A DNA stretch of 36,566 nt from Pseudomonadota bacterium. Its GTDB lineage: Bacteria; Desulfobacterota; Syntrophobacteria; Syntrophobacterales; Syntrophobacteraceae. The notes beneath the pieces were generated by a model that ran no database searches, had not been told where the DNA came from, and saw nothing but the letters and a program-made list of their open reading frames with translations. Within the stretch, counting starts at the first letter, position 1. Each line of letters starts with the position of its first letter. Below are positions 16,586 to 23,740 of the stretch, one piece after another. The translations under genes and the position numbers were made by a program. The DNA lies in the NCBI GenBank assembly GCA_023442755.1, contig JAEZXS010000404.1:1-36566 (forward strand), written 5' to 3'.

Positions 16586-16951
16586 ATGCCGAAGATTCTG
16601 GTTGTCGATGATGAAGAGCATATCCGCCTTCTCTATTCCGAGGAACTCAAGGAAGCCGGTTATGAAGTCATAACCGCGGAAAACGGATACAAGCTGCTCG
16701 AAACCATCGAAGAAGAAAAACCCGACCTTGTTATCCTGGATATCAAGATGGTCGACTATAACGGGCTGGATTTGCTGCAGGATATTCGAAACCAGTTCTA
16801 TGATCTGCCGGTGATACTTTCGACCGCCTACGACACCTTCAAAGAGGATATGAAGTCGATTGCAGCCGACTTCTACGTCGTGAAAAGCTTCGACCTTACC
16901 GAACTCAAAAAGAAGATCGCCATGGCGCTCGAAACCAGGCTGCCGGGCTGA
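16586..16951 (+). CDS. Single-domain response regulator (REC only)
   Basis: This 121-residue CheY-like receiver has the acidic pocket VVDDEEH, the phospho-acceptor aspartate in LVILDIKM, the switch threonine in STAYD and the conserved lysine in VVKSFD. There is no output domain. ATG 16586 is the probable start because it lies directly before PKILVVDDEE; an ATG at 16559 overlaps the glycosyltransferase and would add nine residues. The A/G-rich stretch AGGAGGAAAGGG precedes it. No histidine kinase is nearby. As an Spo0F- or CheY-like module it would act by protein contact. It ends the hflKC transcript before a strong hairpin. Confidence 0.9.
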   Translation: MPKILVVDDEEHIRLLYSEELKEAGYEVITAENGYKLLETIEEEKPDLVILDIKMVDYNGLDLLQDIRNQFYDLPVILSTAYDTFKEDMKSIAADFYVVKSFDLTELKKKIAMALETRLPG

Positions 16952-16980
16952 TCCGGCAGTCCGGTTCAGGATTCGAAAAT

Positions 16981-17028
16981 CGCCCGGGCGGGCGGCAGGC
17001 TTCTCAACCGTGCCGTCCGCCCGGGGCG
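16981..17028 (+). terminator. Long GC-rich hairpin after the response regulator
   Basis: The arms CGCCCGGGCGGGCGGCA (16981-16997) and its counterpart (17011-17028) pair over about 18 bases, with one G-U pair and a 13-base loop. There is no T run behind it, so it could be an imperfect terminator or an mRNA-stabilising structure at the end of the hflKC transcript. Confidence 0.5.
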
Positions 17029-17266
17029 GATTAGGTCGTAGATACTCATCTGCATTGGTGCTGACAACGCAGGGCCGTCAATTTCGGATACCTGAAGTAC
17101 GTCAGTCTTCAATGCCGAATCACACACATTTACTGCATACCCTCTGTCCCTATATAATTCTCGCCAGGAGCAACATCAGCCTCTTTGAGGCTCGGTTTAG
17201 TAGGTTATGTGGCACGGCATCATAACGCGCATCTTCGCCCCTAGCCGGGCTGTCCGCCTGTGTACA
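17029..17266. other. Non-coding boundary before the AT-rich island
   Basis: This is the rest of a 315-base stretch between the response regulator and the SecB-like gene. Base composition falls from GC-rich to AT-rich across it, which marks the edge of the toxin-antitoxin island. The only open frame (17010-17225, plus) has no ribosome-binding site and no recognisable sequence. No repeat or attachment site was found. Confidence 0.35.
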
Positions 17267-17710
17267 TCATGGCTTGAGAAGCGGTAATGTCAAAGCAGGA
17301 AGGTTCATTCTTTGTGTCATGTTTTGAATGAACTCCCGAAAATAGGGCCAAGTATTTACAGGCACATTACGATTCTTGAAAATTTCCACAAAATCTTCCG
17401 ACAATGATACCTCGGATCTATATCTGAGCTTGAATGTGGAAAGGATTTTCAAGACATACTCTTTCTTATCTCCTGGAGTAGCTACCAATTCAAAGCTATG
17501 TACTATATTCAGTAGATTTTCAGAGAGGATCTCATAACTAAGCTTATCCGTAACTGACACTTCAACTTGAGACTTATCAGCTGCCCTATCTTTCCTAAGC
17601 TTTGCAGAGCACTCTTCGAGCCAGATGCCCTCAAGTTGCATGGCTTTGAGCATCGATCTGTATTCGCTAGGCTCTATTTTATATTCTTGTTTCTTCTTTT
17701 TGGTAGGCAA
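17267..17710 (-). CDS. SecB-like chaperone of a toxin-antitoxin-chaperone module
   Basis: This 147-residue protein ends in WPYFREFIQNMTQRMNLPAL followed by TLPLLK (121-146), the hallmark C-terminal region of SecB (WPYFRE, GLPPLTLP). The N-terminal part (EGIWLEECSAKL; VSVTDKLSYEILSE) matches the beta-strand pattern of SecB-like proteins. The start is TTG 17710, because AGGAGG lies five bases upstream and overlaps the hicB stop; the next ATG would remove strand 1. It directly follows a HicB-like antitoxin. In TAC systems a solitary SecB-like protein binds and protects the antitoxin. It is clearly AT-richer than neighbouring genes, which suggests transfer. It could otherwise be a general export chaperone, but its partners argue for TAC. 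Confidence 0.8.
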   Translation of the reverse strand: MPTKKKKQEYKIEPSEYRSMLKAMQLEGIWLEECSAKLRKDRAADKSQVEVSVTDKLSYEILSENLLNIVHSFELVATPGDKKEYVLKILSTFKLRYRSEVSLSEDFVEIFKNRNVPVNTWPYFREFIQNMTQRMNLPALTLPLLKP

Positions 17711-17719
17711 GGTAACCTC

Positions 17720-18244
17720 CTAGGCAGCCATAACGTCATCAATATCATCTGATGTACCAGAACTATTGATCATGACCATATTATATGGCATACGATATTT
17801 TAACTCACAAACATGATCTTTAAGTAGCCTAATTTCATTATGCAACTTTTCTATCACTAATTTGAAACCGTCTTCTCTTGAAGCTCCAGACAGCAAGCTA
17901 ATAATATACGAATTGAGACTAACTTTATTCCTTTTTGCACCAAATGATAGTTCACGATGCAGATACTTTGGCATTCTCATGACGAAGCGCCCGCTGTATT
18001 CATCTTCATCTTCAGGCTCTGGTATCTGTATTCCTTTTTCCAGATATTCTCGAAAGAGACTAGCCTTTGCTCTCTCAAGATCTTGGATGGCCTCCATGAC
18101 TGTATTACCATCACCCACCAAAACCATACGACCAAGTTGAGGTATGCAAGCCATGAAACCACCACCTTTATCTTCTGGAATTTGGGTGATTTCAATTGGG
18201 AAAGGAAGATCCAGATAGTATCTAAGATTCTTGTTGGGGCTCAT
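17720..18244 (-). CDS. hicB: HicB-family antitoxin with ribbon-helix-helix domain and C-terminal extension
   Basis: This 174-residue protein has an N-terminal HicB fold (YYLDLPFPIEITQIPEDKGG, then FMACIPQLGRMVLVGDG and EAIQDLERAKASLFREYLEKG). A ribbon-helix-helix DNA-binding segment follows (SGRFVMRMPKYLHRELSFGA through SLNSYIISLLS, about 84-119). Residues 121-174 are an additional tail with a predicted helix (FKLVIEKLHNEIRLLKDHVCEL) and an acidic end, not needed in ordinary HicB. In TAC systems such tails are chaperone-addiction sequences bound by the SecB-like partner, whose gene is next. It starts at ATG 18244, with GGAG ten bases before it. The end of the frame-corrected hicA overlaps this start. 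The palindrome near 18584 is its likely operator. Confidence 0.82.
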   Translation of the reverse strand: MSPNKNLRYYLDLPFPIEITQIPEDKGGGFMACIPQLGRMVLVGDGNTVMEAIQDLERAKASLFREYLEKGIQIPEPEDEDEYSGRFVMRMPKYLHRELSFGAKRNKVSLNSYIISLLSGASREDGFKLVIEKLHNEIRLLKDHVCELKYRMPYNMVMINSSGTSDDIDDVMAA

Positions 18245-18534
18245 CGTTAAGTTTCTCCAATTCTAATATAGTATCTATCGCTCTAACAAGCCTCTCCAGG
18301 TATGTACCCACTACTCTCTGTCCGCCTCTGGACCGGAATTTCAAAGTGGCCTAAAGGCCCGTACTCTTCCAGCCCTTCGAGCCTTTTGTCCTCAATGATG
18401 ATGTGTGAGCCCCCCTCCCACCTCACACTCGCTTCTGCAAAAAAGTGGTCTATGACAGCTCTCACCTTATCAATCGGTTCTGCGGTCGGGGCATTTCGCC
18501 TCCAATGATTGAGTAGTTTCTCGCGTTTACTCAT
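18222..18534 (-). pseudogene. hicA: HicA-like toxin gene, disrupted by a one-base frameshift
   Basis: The open frame from ATG 18534 encodes 83 residues: MSKREKLLNHWRRNAPTAEP, then RWEGGSHIIIEDKRLEG and GHFEIPVQ. This is the HicA-like double-stranded-RNA-binding fold with the GSH histidine. After PVQ the frame turns to unrelated residues and stops at 18283. Dropping one base of CAGAGG near 18326-18330 restores GGQRVVGTYLERLVRAIDTI and a C-terminal helix ending at 18222, overlapping hicB as in intact operons. The toxin is therefore probably inactive, unless the shift is a sequencing error or is read by slippage. It starts behind a G-rich ribosome site. Confidence 0.72.
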
Positions 18535-18577
18535 GCACCCCCCAGAGAGTTGGACTTGTAGCAGCGATAAAGCTCAA

Positions 18578-18820
18578 TCAATTGATACTACATATAGTAT
18601 CGAATGGCAAGCCCTTTCGGATTAAAACTTCTTCCTCTGTCTTCCGCCAAGATTGCACCCAAAATCCCCCTTGGACCCGGCACCCCGTTTGCTCAATTGG
18701 CTCCCCAAAGGCATTTCGAAAAAATCCGAAATGACCGATAATGTCCTCCACTTGTTCTGGGTTAGTAAAGAAAATCAAAAAGGCTAGCCAATATGATTCA
18801 TGGCTAACCCCTCTTTGCAT
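18578..18820 (-). CDS. Uncharacterised 80-residue open frame beside the TA island
   Basis: I do not recognise this frame. It begins at ATG 18820 without a clear ribosome-binding site and encodes 80 residues, including YWLAFLIFFTNPEQVEDIIG and GGFWVQSWRKTEEEVLIRKG. The composition looks more protein-like than chance, and it shares the lower GC of the island. It overlaps the operator and promoter of the toxin-antitoxin operon at its 3' end, so it may be the truncated remainder of a gene cut when the island arrived. It is otherwise the only content of the 319-base gap 18535-18853. Confidence 0.25.
   Translation of the reverse strand: MQRGVSHESYWLAFLIFFTNPEQVEDIIGHFGFFRNAFGEPIEQTGCRVQGGFWVQSWRKTEEEVLIRKGLPFDTICSIN
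18582..18610 (-). promoter_or_regulatory. Promoter of the hicA-hicB-secB operon
   Basis: On the minus strand TTGCCA (-35, plus 18605-18610) and TATCAA (-10, plus 18582-18587) are exactly 17 bases apart. Transcription would begin near 18575, about 40 bases before hicA. The 18-bp palindrome described separately fills the spacer, so a bound repressor would exclude RNA polymerase. Confidence 0.6.
18584..18601. promoter_or_regulatory. HicB-type operator palindrome
   Basis: GATACTA CATA TAGTATC is a perfect seven-base inverted repeat with a four-base centre, positioned between the -35 and -10 boxes of the toxin-antitoxin promoter. The ribbon-helix-helix domain of the HicB-like antitoxin is the expected binder, giving autorepression. 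The half-site TAGTATC recurs in the hicA end and hicB start, possibly by chance. Confidence 0.62.
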
Positions 18821-18853
18821 GGTTGCGAGACTTGCGTGTATGTCGTTGCGCGC

Positions 18854-19318
18854 CTATTTTTCCATACGCACGGTGAGCACCGAGCAGGGTGCTTTCCGGA
18901 CCACCCGGTCGGCCGTGCTTCCAAAGAGGACGTGAGCAAGACCGGTCAAGCCGTGCGAGCCCATCACGATCAGATCGATTTTCTTTTCCTCGACGGTGGC
19001 GATTATTTCCGTCGATGCGTAGCCGGACAGCAGATTTACGTCATGCGGGACACTGTCCGGAATATTTGCTATGTACTTGTCCTGGATGGCTTTCCGCGCC
19101 GCCTGCGTCACTTCTTCGATAAAATTCGGATCGTATTCGATGGGCATGTACGTCGCATGCACGGGGGGAGAGAGCGAAAAGCTGACCATCACGTGAATGA
19201 TATGAAGAGTGGCTCCGAATTTCTCCGCCAGGTCCCGTGCCACCACAAAAGCCTGATCGGCATTTTCCGAAAAATCGGTGCAAAACCCGATATGCTTGAA
19301 AAGTCCCGTGTTCTCCAT
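18854..19318 (-). CDS. Universal stress protein, UspA family (ATP-binding type)
   Basis: This 154-residue single-domain Usp begins KHIGFCTDFSENADQAF and ends with the nucleotide-binding signature GSHGLTGLAHVLFGSTADRV, which fits G-2x-G-9x-G(S/T). The ATP-binding loop is therefore intact. It starts at ATG 19318, 56 bases after the end of a second Usp-like gene, and is the last gene of a three-gene minus-strand group with a tRNA-editing-type protein. Proteins of this family support survival during starvation, oxidative or energy stress; the specific signal is unknown. Confidence 0.9.
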   Translation of the reverse strand: MENTGLFKHIGFCTDFSENADQAFVVARDLAEKFGATLHIIHVMVSFSLSPPVHATYMPIEYDPNFIEEVTQAARKAIQDKYIANIPDSVPHDVNLLSGYASTEIIATVEEKKIDLIVMGSHGLTGLAHVLFGSTADRVVRKAPCSVLTVRMEK

Positions 19319-19374
19319 CCGGCCTCCTTTTCACCGGTTCCGGCAAAAACGCCGCCGCCGGACGCCGGCTTATC

Positions 19375-19863
19375 CTAATTTTCGACCACCCATACCGCGG
19401 TGCTCCTCGATCCCTTGAGCACCGTGCTGGAGACGCTGCCGAGCAGGAATTCCTTTACCCGGCTCAACCGCCTCCTTCCGAGTACAATTGTCGAACACCG
19501 GAGTTCCGCCGCTTTAGCCAGTATGATGTCTGCAAGATCTCCGGATTCCACTCTAAAGTGCGTCGAAACCGCCTCCCTGGGAAATCCCCCTGCAACGAAG
19601 CCTTCTTCGGCCTGAGAAAAACACCGAAGCATGGCCTTCTCGTCATCCATCCTCCAGAAATAGCCGTCCAGGTCCGGCCTTGCCGAATGGATCCGCTCTA
19701 TCCGCTGTACCTCGTCCATTCTCAGCTTGTCGGGCGAGGCTGTCGGAAGGATGTGAAACAGTGCGAACTCGCAATGCCCGGTCCCCTTCAGGACGCGAAC
19801 CATGTAGTCGACTATCCGGGTGCAGTTGGGCGAACAATCCAGGGCGATCAGGAAACGTTCCAT
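19375..19863 (-). CDS. Universal stress protein-like protein, divergent
   Basis: This 162-residue Usp-fold protein begins RFLIALDCSPNCTRIVDYMV (residues 3-22). Its C-terminal segment is VLGRRRLSRVKEFLLGSVSS, where the usual G-S-H-G is replaced by GRRR, although the following GS(V) is kept. The final strand TAVWVVEN also fits. The start is ATG 19863, with AAAGGG six bases before it; the open frame extends further upstream only as a shadow of the preceding gene. It sits 11 bases behind the tRNA-editing-type gene and is probably co-transcribed with the neighbouring Usp. Nucleotide binding may be altered. Confidence 0.85.
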   Translation of the reverse strand: MERFLIALDCSPNCTRIVDYMVRVLKGTGHCEFALFHILPTASPDKLRMDEVQRIERIHSARPDLDGYFWRMDDEKAMLRCFSQAEEGFVAGGFPREAVSTHFRVESGDLADIILAKAAELRCSTIVLGRRRLSRVKEFLLGSVSSTVLKGSRSTAVWVVEN

Positions 19864-19873
19864 TCGGTCCCTT

Positions 19874-20284
19874 TCAGATTTCTTTGAACACCTTGGCCAG
19901 CGACTCCCCGGACACATGCATCTTCCACTCGTTCTGCCTGCCGAAAGGGGTCTCGGATACTGTATAGCCGGTCCGCTCCAGCCGGTTCCACACTTCATCC
20001 CGCATGGAAGCGGCGAGTTCCACCGGTGCTTTGCTTTGTGATAAATGGTTGAAGGAATGCAGAACGATCGTGCGGGTTCCGAATTTTCCGGCCAGCCATT
20101 TTGCATTCTTTACCCATTTGGTGACCACCTTGTCCTCCCGTCCCGCATCTTCCGCTTCCGCATGATAGAAAATAACGACAGCATTCCGAAAAGTCTCTTC
20201 ACCCGCCGGTTCCGGCGCATCCGCCGGAGCTTTTTCAGCAGGTTTGACCCAGAACTCGGGAGAATAGAACATGAGAAGCTTCAC
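19874..20284 (-). CDS. Free-standing threonyl-tRNA synthetase editing-type domain (archaeal class)
   Basis: This 136-residue protein begins VKLLMFYSPEFWVKP and has VVIFYHAEAEDAGREDKVVT, then KWVKNAKWLAGKFGTRTIVL, HSFNHLSQSKAP and GYTVSETPFGRQNEWKMHVS. This resembles the N-terminal editing domain (tRNA-Thr ED, a D-aminoacyl-tRNA deacylase fold) of archaeal ThrRS. No synthetase domain follows. It could clear mischarged tRNA or bind another ligand; activity is unproven. The start is GTG 20284, with GAGG six bases upstream; an ATG at 20374 in frame would add 30 residues of unlikely composition. It leads a three-gene group with two Usp-type genes. Confidence 0.7.
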   Translation of the reverse strand: MKLLMFYSPEFWVKPAEKAPADAPEPAGEETFRNAVVIFYHAEAEDAGREDKVVTKWVKNAKWLAGKFGTRTIVLHSFNHLSQSKAPVELAASMRDEVWNRLERTGYTVSETPFGRQNEWKMHVSGESLAKVFKEI

Positions 20285-20507
20285 ATCCGCCTCACATGAA
20301 AGATAAGCCGGATTGCGGCATCGGGACAGAATGCGGGCATACGAATACCCGGCATTTCTCTTAAGATACCTCACGGGATAATTTTATAAAACAGTATTCG
20401 ATAGACAGGCGGCTCCGCCGTGCGCAGGATATCGGCAGAGGCATCGATCCCGGCGGGCGGGACAAGCGGGGAGATTTCCGCCCGGCCGGAGGGCGTAGCC
20501 GGACTCC

Positions 20508-21401
20508 TCATTCACCTCCGGCTCCGGGGGATCTCCGGGCCGGTTGGGAGCCCATCGTTTCGATGAGCTGGTCTTTTTCCTCCCAGAGATTGTCCAGCCA
20601 GTCCTTGAAACGCCGGCGGTATTCGCGGTCTGCCAGGTAGTCTCCGAGCAGTTCCGGGGTGACAGGGATTTGTTTTACCCGCACCTTGATTTCCATGGAG
20701 TCCCGGCACAGGAACGACCACAACTCCGGGACACCTTCCGGGTAGACGATGGTAACGTCAAGGATGGCATCGATCTGGGATCCGAGCGTGCTGACCACCA
20801 CCCCCAGCCCGCCCGGCTTCGGTTTCAGCAGGTGGGCATAGGGCAACTTCTCCGCCTCCCGCTTTGCCGGGGTGAAACGTGTCCCTTCCACGAAGTTCAT
20901 TATGGAAACGGGGAGAATCCTGAACTTGTCGCAGGCGCTGCGTGCGGTTTCCATGTCCTTGCGGGGCGAGGACGTGCGCTTCATGAAGGGGAAATCCAGT
21001 ATCCACCAGGCAAGCCCGATAACCGGCACATAGATCAGCTCTTTTTTGAGAAAGAATTTGAGGGTCGGGATTTTGCCGTGGAAGATTGTCTGCAGCACGG
21101 TGATGTCGACCATGGACTGGTGATTGGCAACCACCAGGTACCAGGCATCCAGCCGTAATCCCTCGAGCCCCTGGACATCCCAGCGGATGTTTTTGGTCAG
21201 CCTCAAACCCCATTTGTTGAAGCCGATCCAGCCCTGGGCGATAACATTGGCCACCCTGGCGCAGACAATATGCCAGCCGTGGACCGGGATGAGTCTTAGC
21301 ACCATCACCGCGTAGAGCAGCAGGGCGCAGAAGATGGTGTTAAGGGCAAGCGCGACAAGGAGAATGGAACCCTGGAGCGGGGCAGGCAGAAATTTCAGCA
21401 T
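20508..21401 (-). CDS. PlsC-type 1-acylglycerol-3-phosphate acyltransferase-like protein (YihG-like)
   Basis: This 297-residue membrane enzyme has an N-terminal hydrophobic segment (ILLVALALNTIFCALLLYAV). The acyltransferase motif NHQSMVD (H-X4-D) is at about residue 93, and block III is NFVEGTRFTPAK near 169. These mark the LPLAT superfamily, closest to the YihG/LCLAT group, which acylates lysophosphatidic acid or related lipids at the inner membrane. It starts at ATG 21401; the ribosome site is weak. It stands alone in the gap between the Usp group and the carboxypeptidase gene, all on the minus strand. Length and motifs are normal. Confidence 0.88.
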   Translation of the reverse strand: MLKFLPAPLQGSILLVALALNTIFCALLLYAVMVLRLIPVHGWHIVCARVANVIAQGWIGFNKWGLRLTKNIRWDVQGLEGLRLDAWYLVVANHQSMVDITVLQTIFHGKIPTLKFFLKKELIYVPVIGLAWWILDFPFMKRTSSPRKDMETARSACDKFRILPVSIMNFVEGTRFTPAKREAEKLPYAHLLKPKPGGLGVVVSTLGSQIDAILDVTIVYPEGVPELWSFLCRDSMEIKVRVKQIPVTPELLGDYLADREYRRRFKDWLDNLWEEKDQLIETMGSQPARRSPGAGGE

Positions 21402-21560
21402 TGACTACAGCACTTTCTTTCAAAGTATTCAATCCGAAGGCGCACAAATCCAATTACTCCGGCAACATATCGTGGCGCCCGAAATGTGTCAACCGGGAGG
21501 TCCAATCCTGGGGTGTTTGCGTAGAGGGGCCGCAAGTTTTCGAGTATGGTTCCGCTCCGT

Positions 21561-23186
21561 TTACCTGTCGAGAAAAAAAGCGCTGACGGCGCCCTGATCG
21601 CCTTTGATGTTGCAGCCTCTCAAATAAAGCATGTGGCGGCCGGGGCTCAAACTGGCCGAGTCGATCTCTATTTCCGCTTTCCCCGTCGATATGTCCGAAG
21701 CACTGCAAAGCGGCATGTGAACAGGCTTCGCCGAAGGACTCCACGGAGGGGTATCGATGAAGAGCTGCGCACCGGATATTCTCCTGACCGGCTCTGTTCC
21801 ATTCGAGTTGTTGTACCGGGTTGAATCGACCACTGCAGCGATCTTGAACCCTTTTTCCGTCCTGGACATTTCGAGGCCGATAATGTCCGGACCCCTCGGG
21901 GTTTTATACGGGGAGCGGGCGACCTTGGCGGCATAGATCAGGGCCTGGATGTTCTGAGGCAGGATGGTGTTCTCGAAAGTCGAGCAATCCTGGAAGAAAT
22001 CGGTCCCGAGTTCGAACGTGAACGACGCGATCCCGAACTCGCCATAGGTAAAGTCATCGCTTGCCCCGTCCACGACATACATCGTGGAATCCTGTTCGGG
22101 GCGGTAGTTGTTGAAAAAGGCCAGCTTTCTCCCTAGCCTTTGGAGAGCAGTCCCGTTTGGCGCCGGATCCTGGGTGTAACTCCACGGCCAGAGCACAAGG
22201 CTGCTGTAGCTGTGCAGATCGACGAACAGGCCGGGAGTGGAAACCGGGGCAGGAGCCGAGATGCCGGCATCTTTCTTTGCGGGAAAGACGCGGCGAAGAT
22301 ATGCCTGCACCGCCTTCACTTCCGGTTCCGAAGCTGAAAATTGCCCGCGATAGACGTCATCGCAGGGAACACGGCTCGACCCGCCGCAGCACCCCCATTC
22401 AAATTCAAAATTGCGGTTGAGATCGATTCCCCGGTGATCGGAACTGCGGCAGAGTGCTTCGTCGGTGTTCTTTCGCCAGAGGTTTCCGGACTCGGCTATT
22501 TTACGGCCATCGGGGTTCGGGACCGGCAGCAGGTGTATTTCCGTGTGATCGAGCAGCCAGGTGACATCGGCATCCAGCCCGTAGTTTGCGACGAGATACT
22601 CGGCAAACCTCGTGCAAAGCTCCGCCGGAGTGTATTCCCGTGCATGGATGGACGCCATCACGAACATTGCGGGCTTTTTCCCCCGTTCTCCGGAACCGGT
22701 GAGCTTCAATACGTGCAGGGCATATCCTCTGCCGGCATCCATGGTCCTCTCCCATGAGTCGCCGATGTAAATCCATTCGGCAAGATCCGGGTGCGACGCG
22801 CAGATACGCTGTGCAGCCAGGTATGTTTCCTCAACGGTCCGATAGCACGGATGGCCCGGAATCGTCCCGGGCGACTCGGCAAGCGCCTTCCTTCGGTGAA
22901 AATATCTGTCCGTCTTCTCCGTGTCGATCTGCACCCGGAATCCCATTTTCCGCAAAATCTCGACGTCCTCAGGGCCATCCGCCTCGACGACGGCAAATCC
23001 CCCTTCCCGGTCGACAGTCCAGGGCGTTCGCCAGGACGCAAGTTCCCGGATGGATTCGAAGTTATCGTAATAGGCCCGCACCACCCATGGCCCCTCGTTT
23101 TCCTGTATTACCCCCGCCCAACTGCAGGTCACGAACAGCCCTGTTAAGGTCAGAACAATGAAAATCGGGATTTTCAGGGAATGCAT
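21561..23186 (-). CDS. Exported zinc carboxypeptidase, M14 family
   Basis: This 541-residue protein has a signal peptide (KIPIFIVLTLTGLFVTCSWA). An N-terminal propeptide-like part is followed by the M14 catalytic domain. Zinc ligands are in MASIHAREYTPAEL (H-X-X-E) and the later histidine of LFVDLHSYSSLVLWPW; the catalytic glutamate is in FTFELGTDFF. NPDGRK and GIDLNRNFEFEW, typical substrate-binding segments, are present. The last 120 residues form an additional beta-rich domain. The start is ATG 23186, with GAGGAG eight bases upstream; the open frame begins earlier at 23282 with no site. It would trim C-terminal residues from peptides in the periplasm or outside the cell. It is not linked to other peptide genes. 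Confidence 0.92.
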   Translation of the reverse strand: MHSLKIPIFIVLTLTGLFVTCSWAGVIQENEGPWVVRAYYDNFESIRELASWRTPWTVDREGGFAVVEADGPEDVEILRKMGFRVQIDTEKTDRYFHRRKALAESPGTIPGHPCYRTVEETYLAAQRICASHPDLAEWIYIGDSWERTMDAGRGYALHVLKLTGSGERGKKPAMFVMASIHAREYTPAELCTRFAEYLVANYGLDADVTWLLDHTEIHLLPVPNPDGRKIAESGNLWRKNTDEALCRSSDHRGIDLNRNFEFEWGCCGGSSRVPCDDVYRGQFSASEPEVKAVQAYLRRVFPAKKDAGISAPAPVSTPGLFVDLHSYSSLVLWPWSYTQDPAPNGTALQRLGRKLAFFNNYRPEQDSTMYVVDGASDDFTYGEFGIASFTFELGTDFFQDCSTFENTILPQNIQALIYAAKVARSPYKTPRGPDIIGLEMSRTEKGFKIAAVVDSTRYNNSNGTEPVRRISGAQLFIDTPPWSPSAKPVHMPLCSASDISTGKAEIEIDSASLSPGRHMLYLRGCNIKGDQGAVSAFFLDR

Positions 23187-23589
23187 CTGAGATCTCCTCT
23201 TCGATAGGCGGGAATGCGATTCCGGCAACGCCGGGCTTTTCCATTGTGACAAAATTGTGATACCGGATAGGAGTCCGGCCACATTTTTGCCAAAGCATAG
23301 GGGAGACCATCTCCTTCTCAGGTCTCATTTCCGTATGCTCTGGTTTGGTATGAACGGCACCGGACTTTACTTGCGCCATACAGCCGGATCAGGTATTTGT
23401 TTCTATTGCGCTCGCAGAGCTTTCTTCCCACCCTCTCAAAATGCTTGCCCCTCGAAGGATGGAGCGCCCAGCCGCCTCTATCCGGGCACGATCTTCGCCC
23501 CTGCAGGATTGCAGGCGAACTCCCGGCACTGAAACAGTGCTATGCATCGGAGCCTCTCGGAGCAATACCCACCCCAGGAGAACCAGGGG
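23187..23589. other. Gap upstream of the carboxypeptidase gene
   Basis: The region is about 400 bases between the carboxypeptidase start and the sigma-54 remnant. Short plus-strand frames are present, but none has a ribosome-binding site or a recognisable domain. The promoter of the carboxypeptidase gene probably lies here, but no clear box was found. Confidence 0.3.
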
Positions 23590-23740
23590 TGATCAAGTCG
23601 AAGGATCTTATCTCCAGGCACTTGATTGGCCGAAGCCCTGCTTTCTCAAAGAAATAGAAAGAATTTCCATTATTGCGGAATGCGATTGGAGCGTGCTGAT
23701 TACCGGAGAGGCCGGAAAGGGAAATCAACCCGGCAGGACG
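23590..23740 (+). pseudogene. Remnant of a sigma-54 activator AAA+ domain, frameshifted
   Basis: GTG ATC ... at 23590 reads VIKSKDLISRHLIGRSPAF. A one-base slip near 23640-23646 then leads into LKEIERISIIAECDWSVLIT and GEAGKGNQ. Together this matches the start of a sigma-54-interacting AAA+ domain (LIGRSPAFLK...VLITGETGTGKE), with a degraded Walker A. The rest of the domain, the GAFTGA loop and the helix-turn-helix are missing. The fragment runs into the 3' end of the opposite membrane-protein gene. The remaining 23187-23589 shows no recognisable gene. Confidence 0.65.

Noticed and set aside
17010..17225. 71-codon plus-strand frame after the response regulator
   Set aside because: It starts inside the hairpin, has no ribosome site and its composition is not protein-like.
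18200..18275. Extra TAGTATC half-sites inside hicA/hicB
   Set aside because: They are single half-sites in AT-rich coding DNA and could be chance; not listed as operators.
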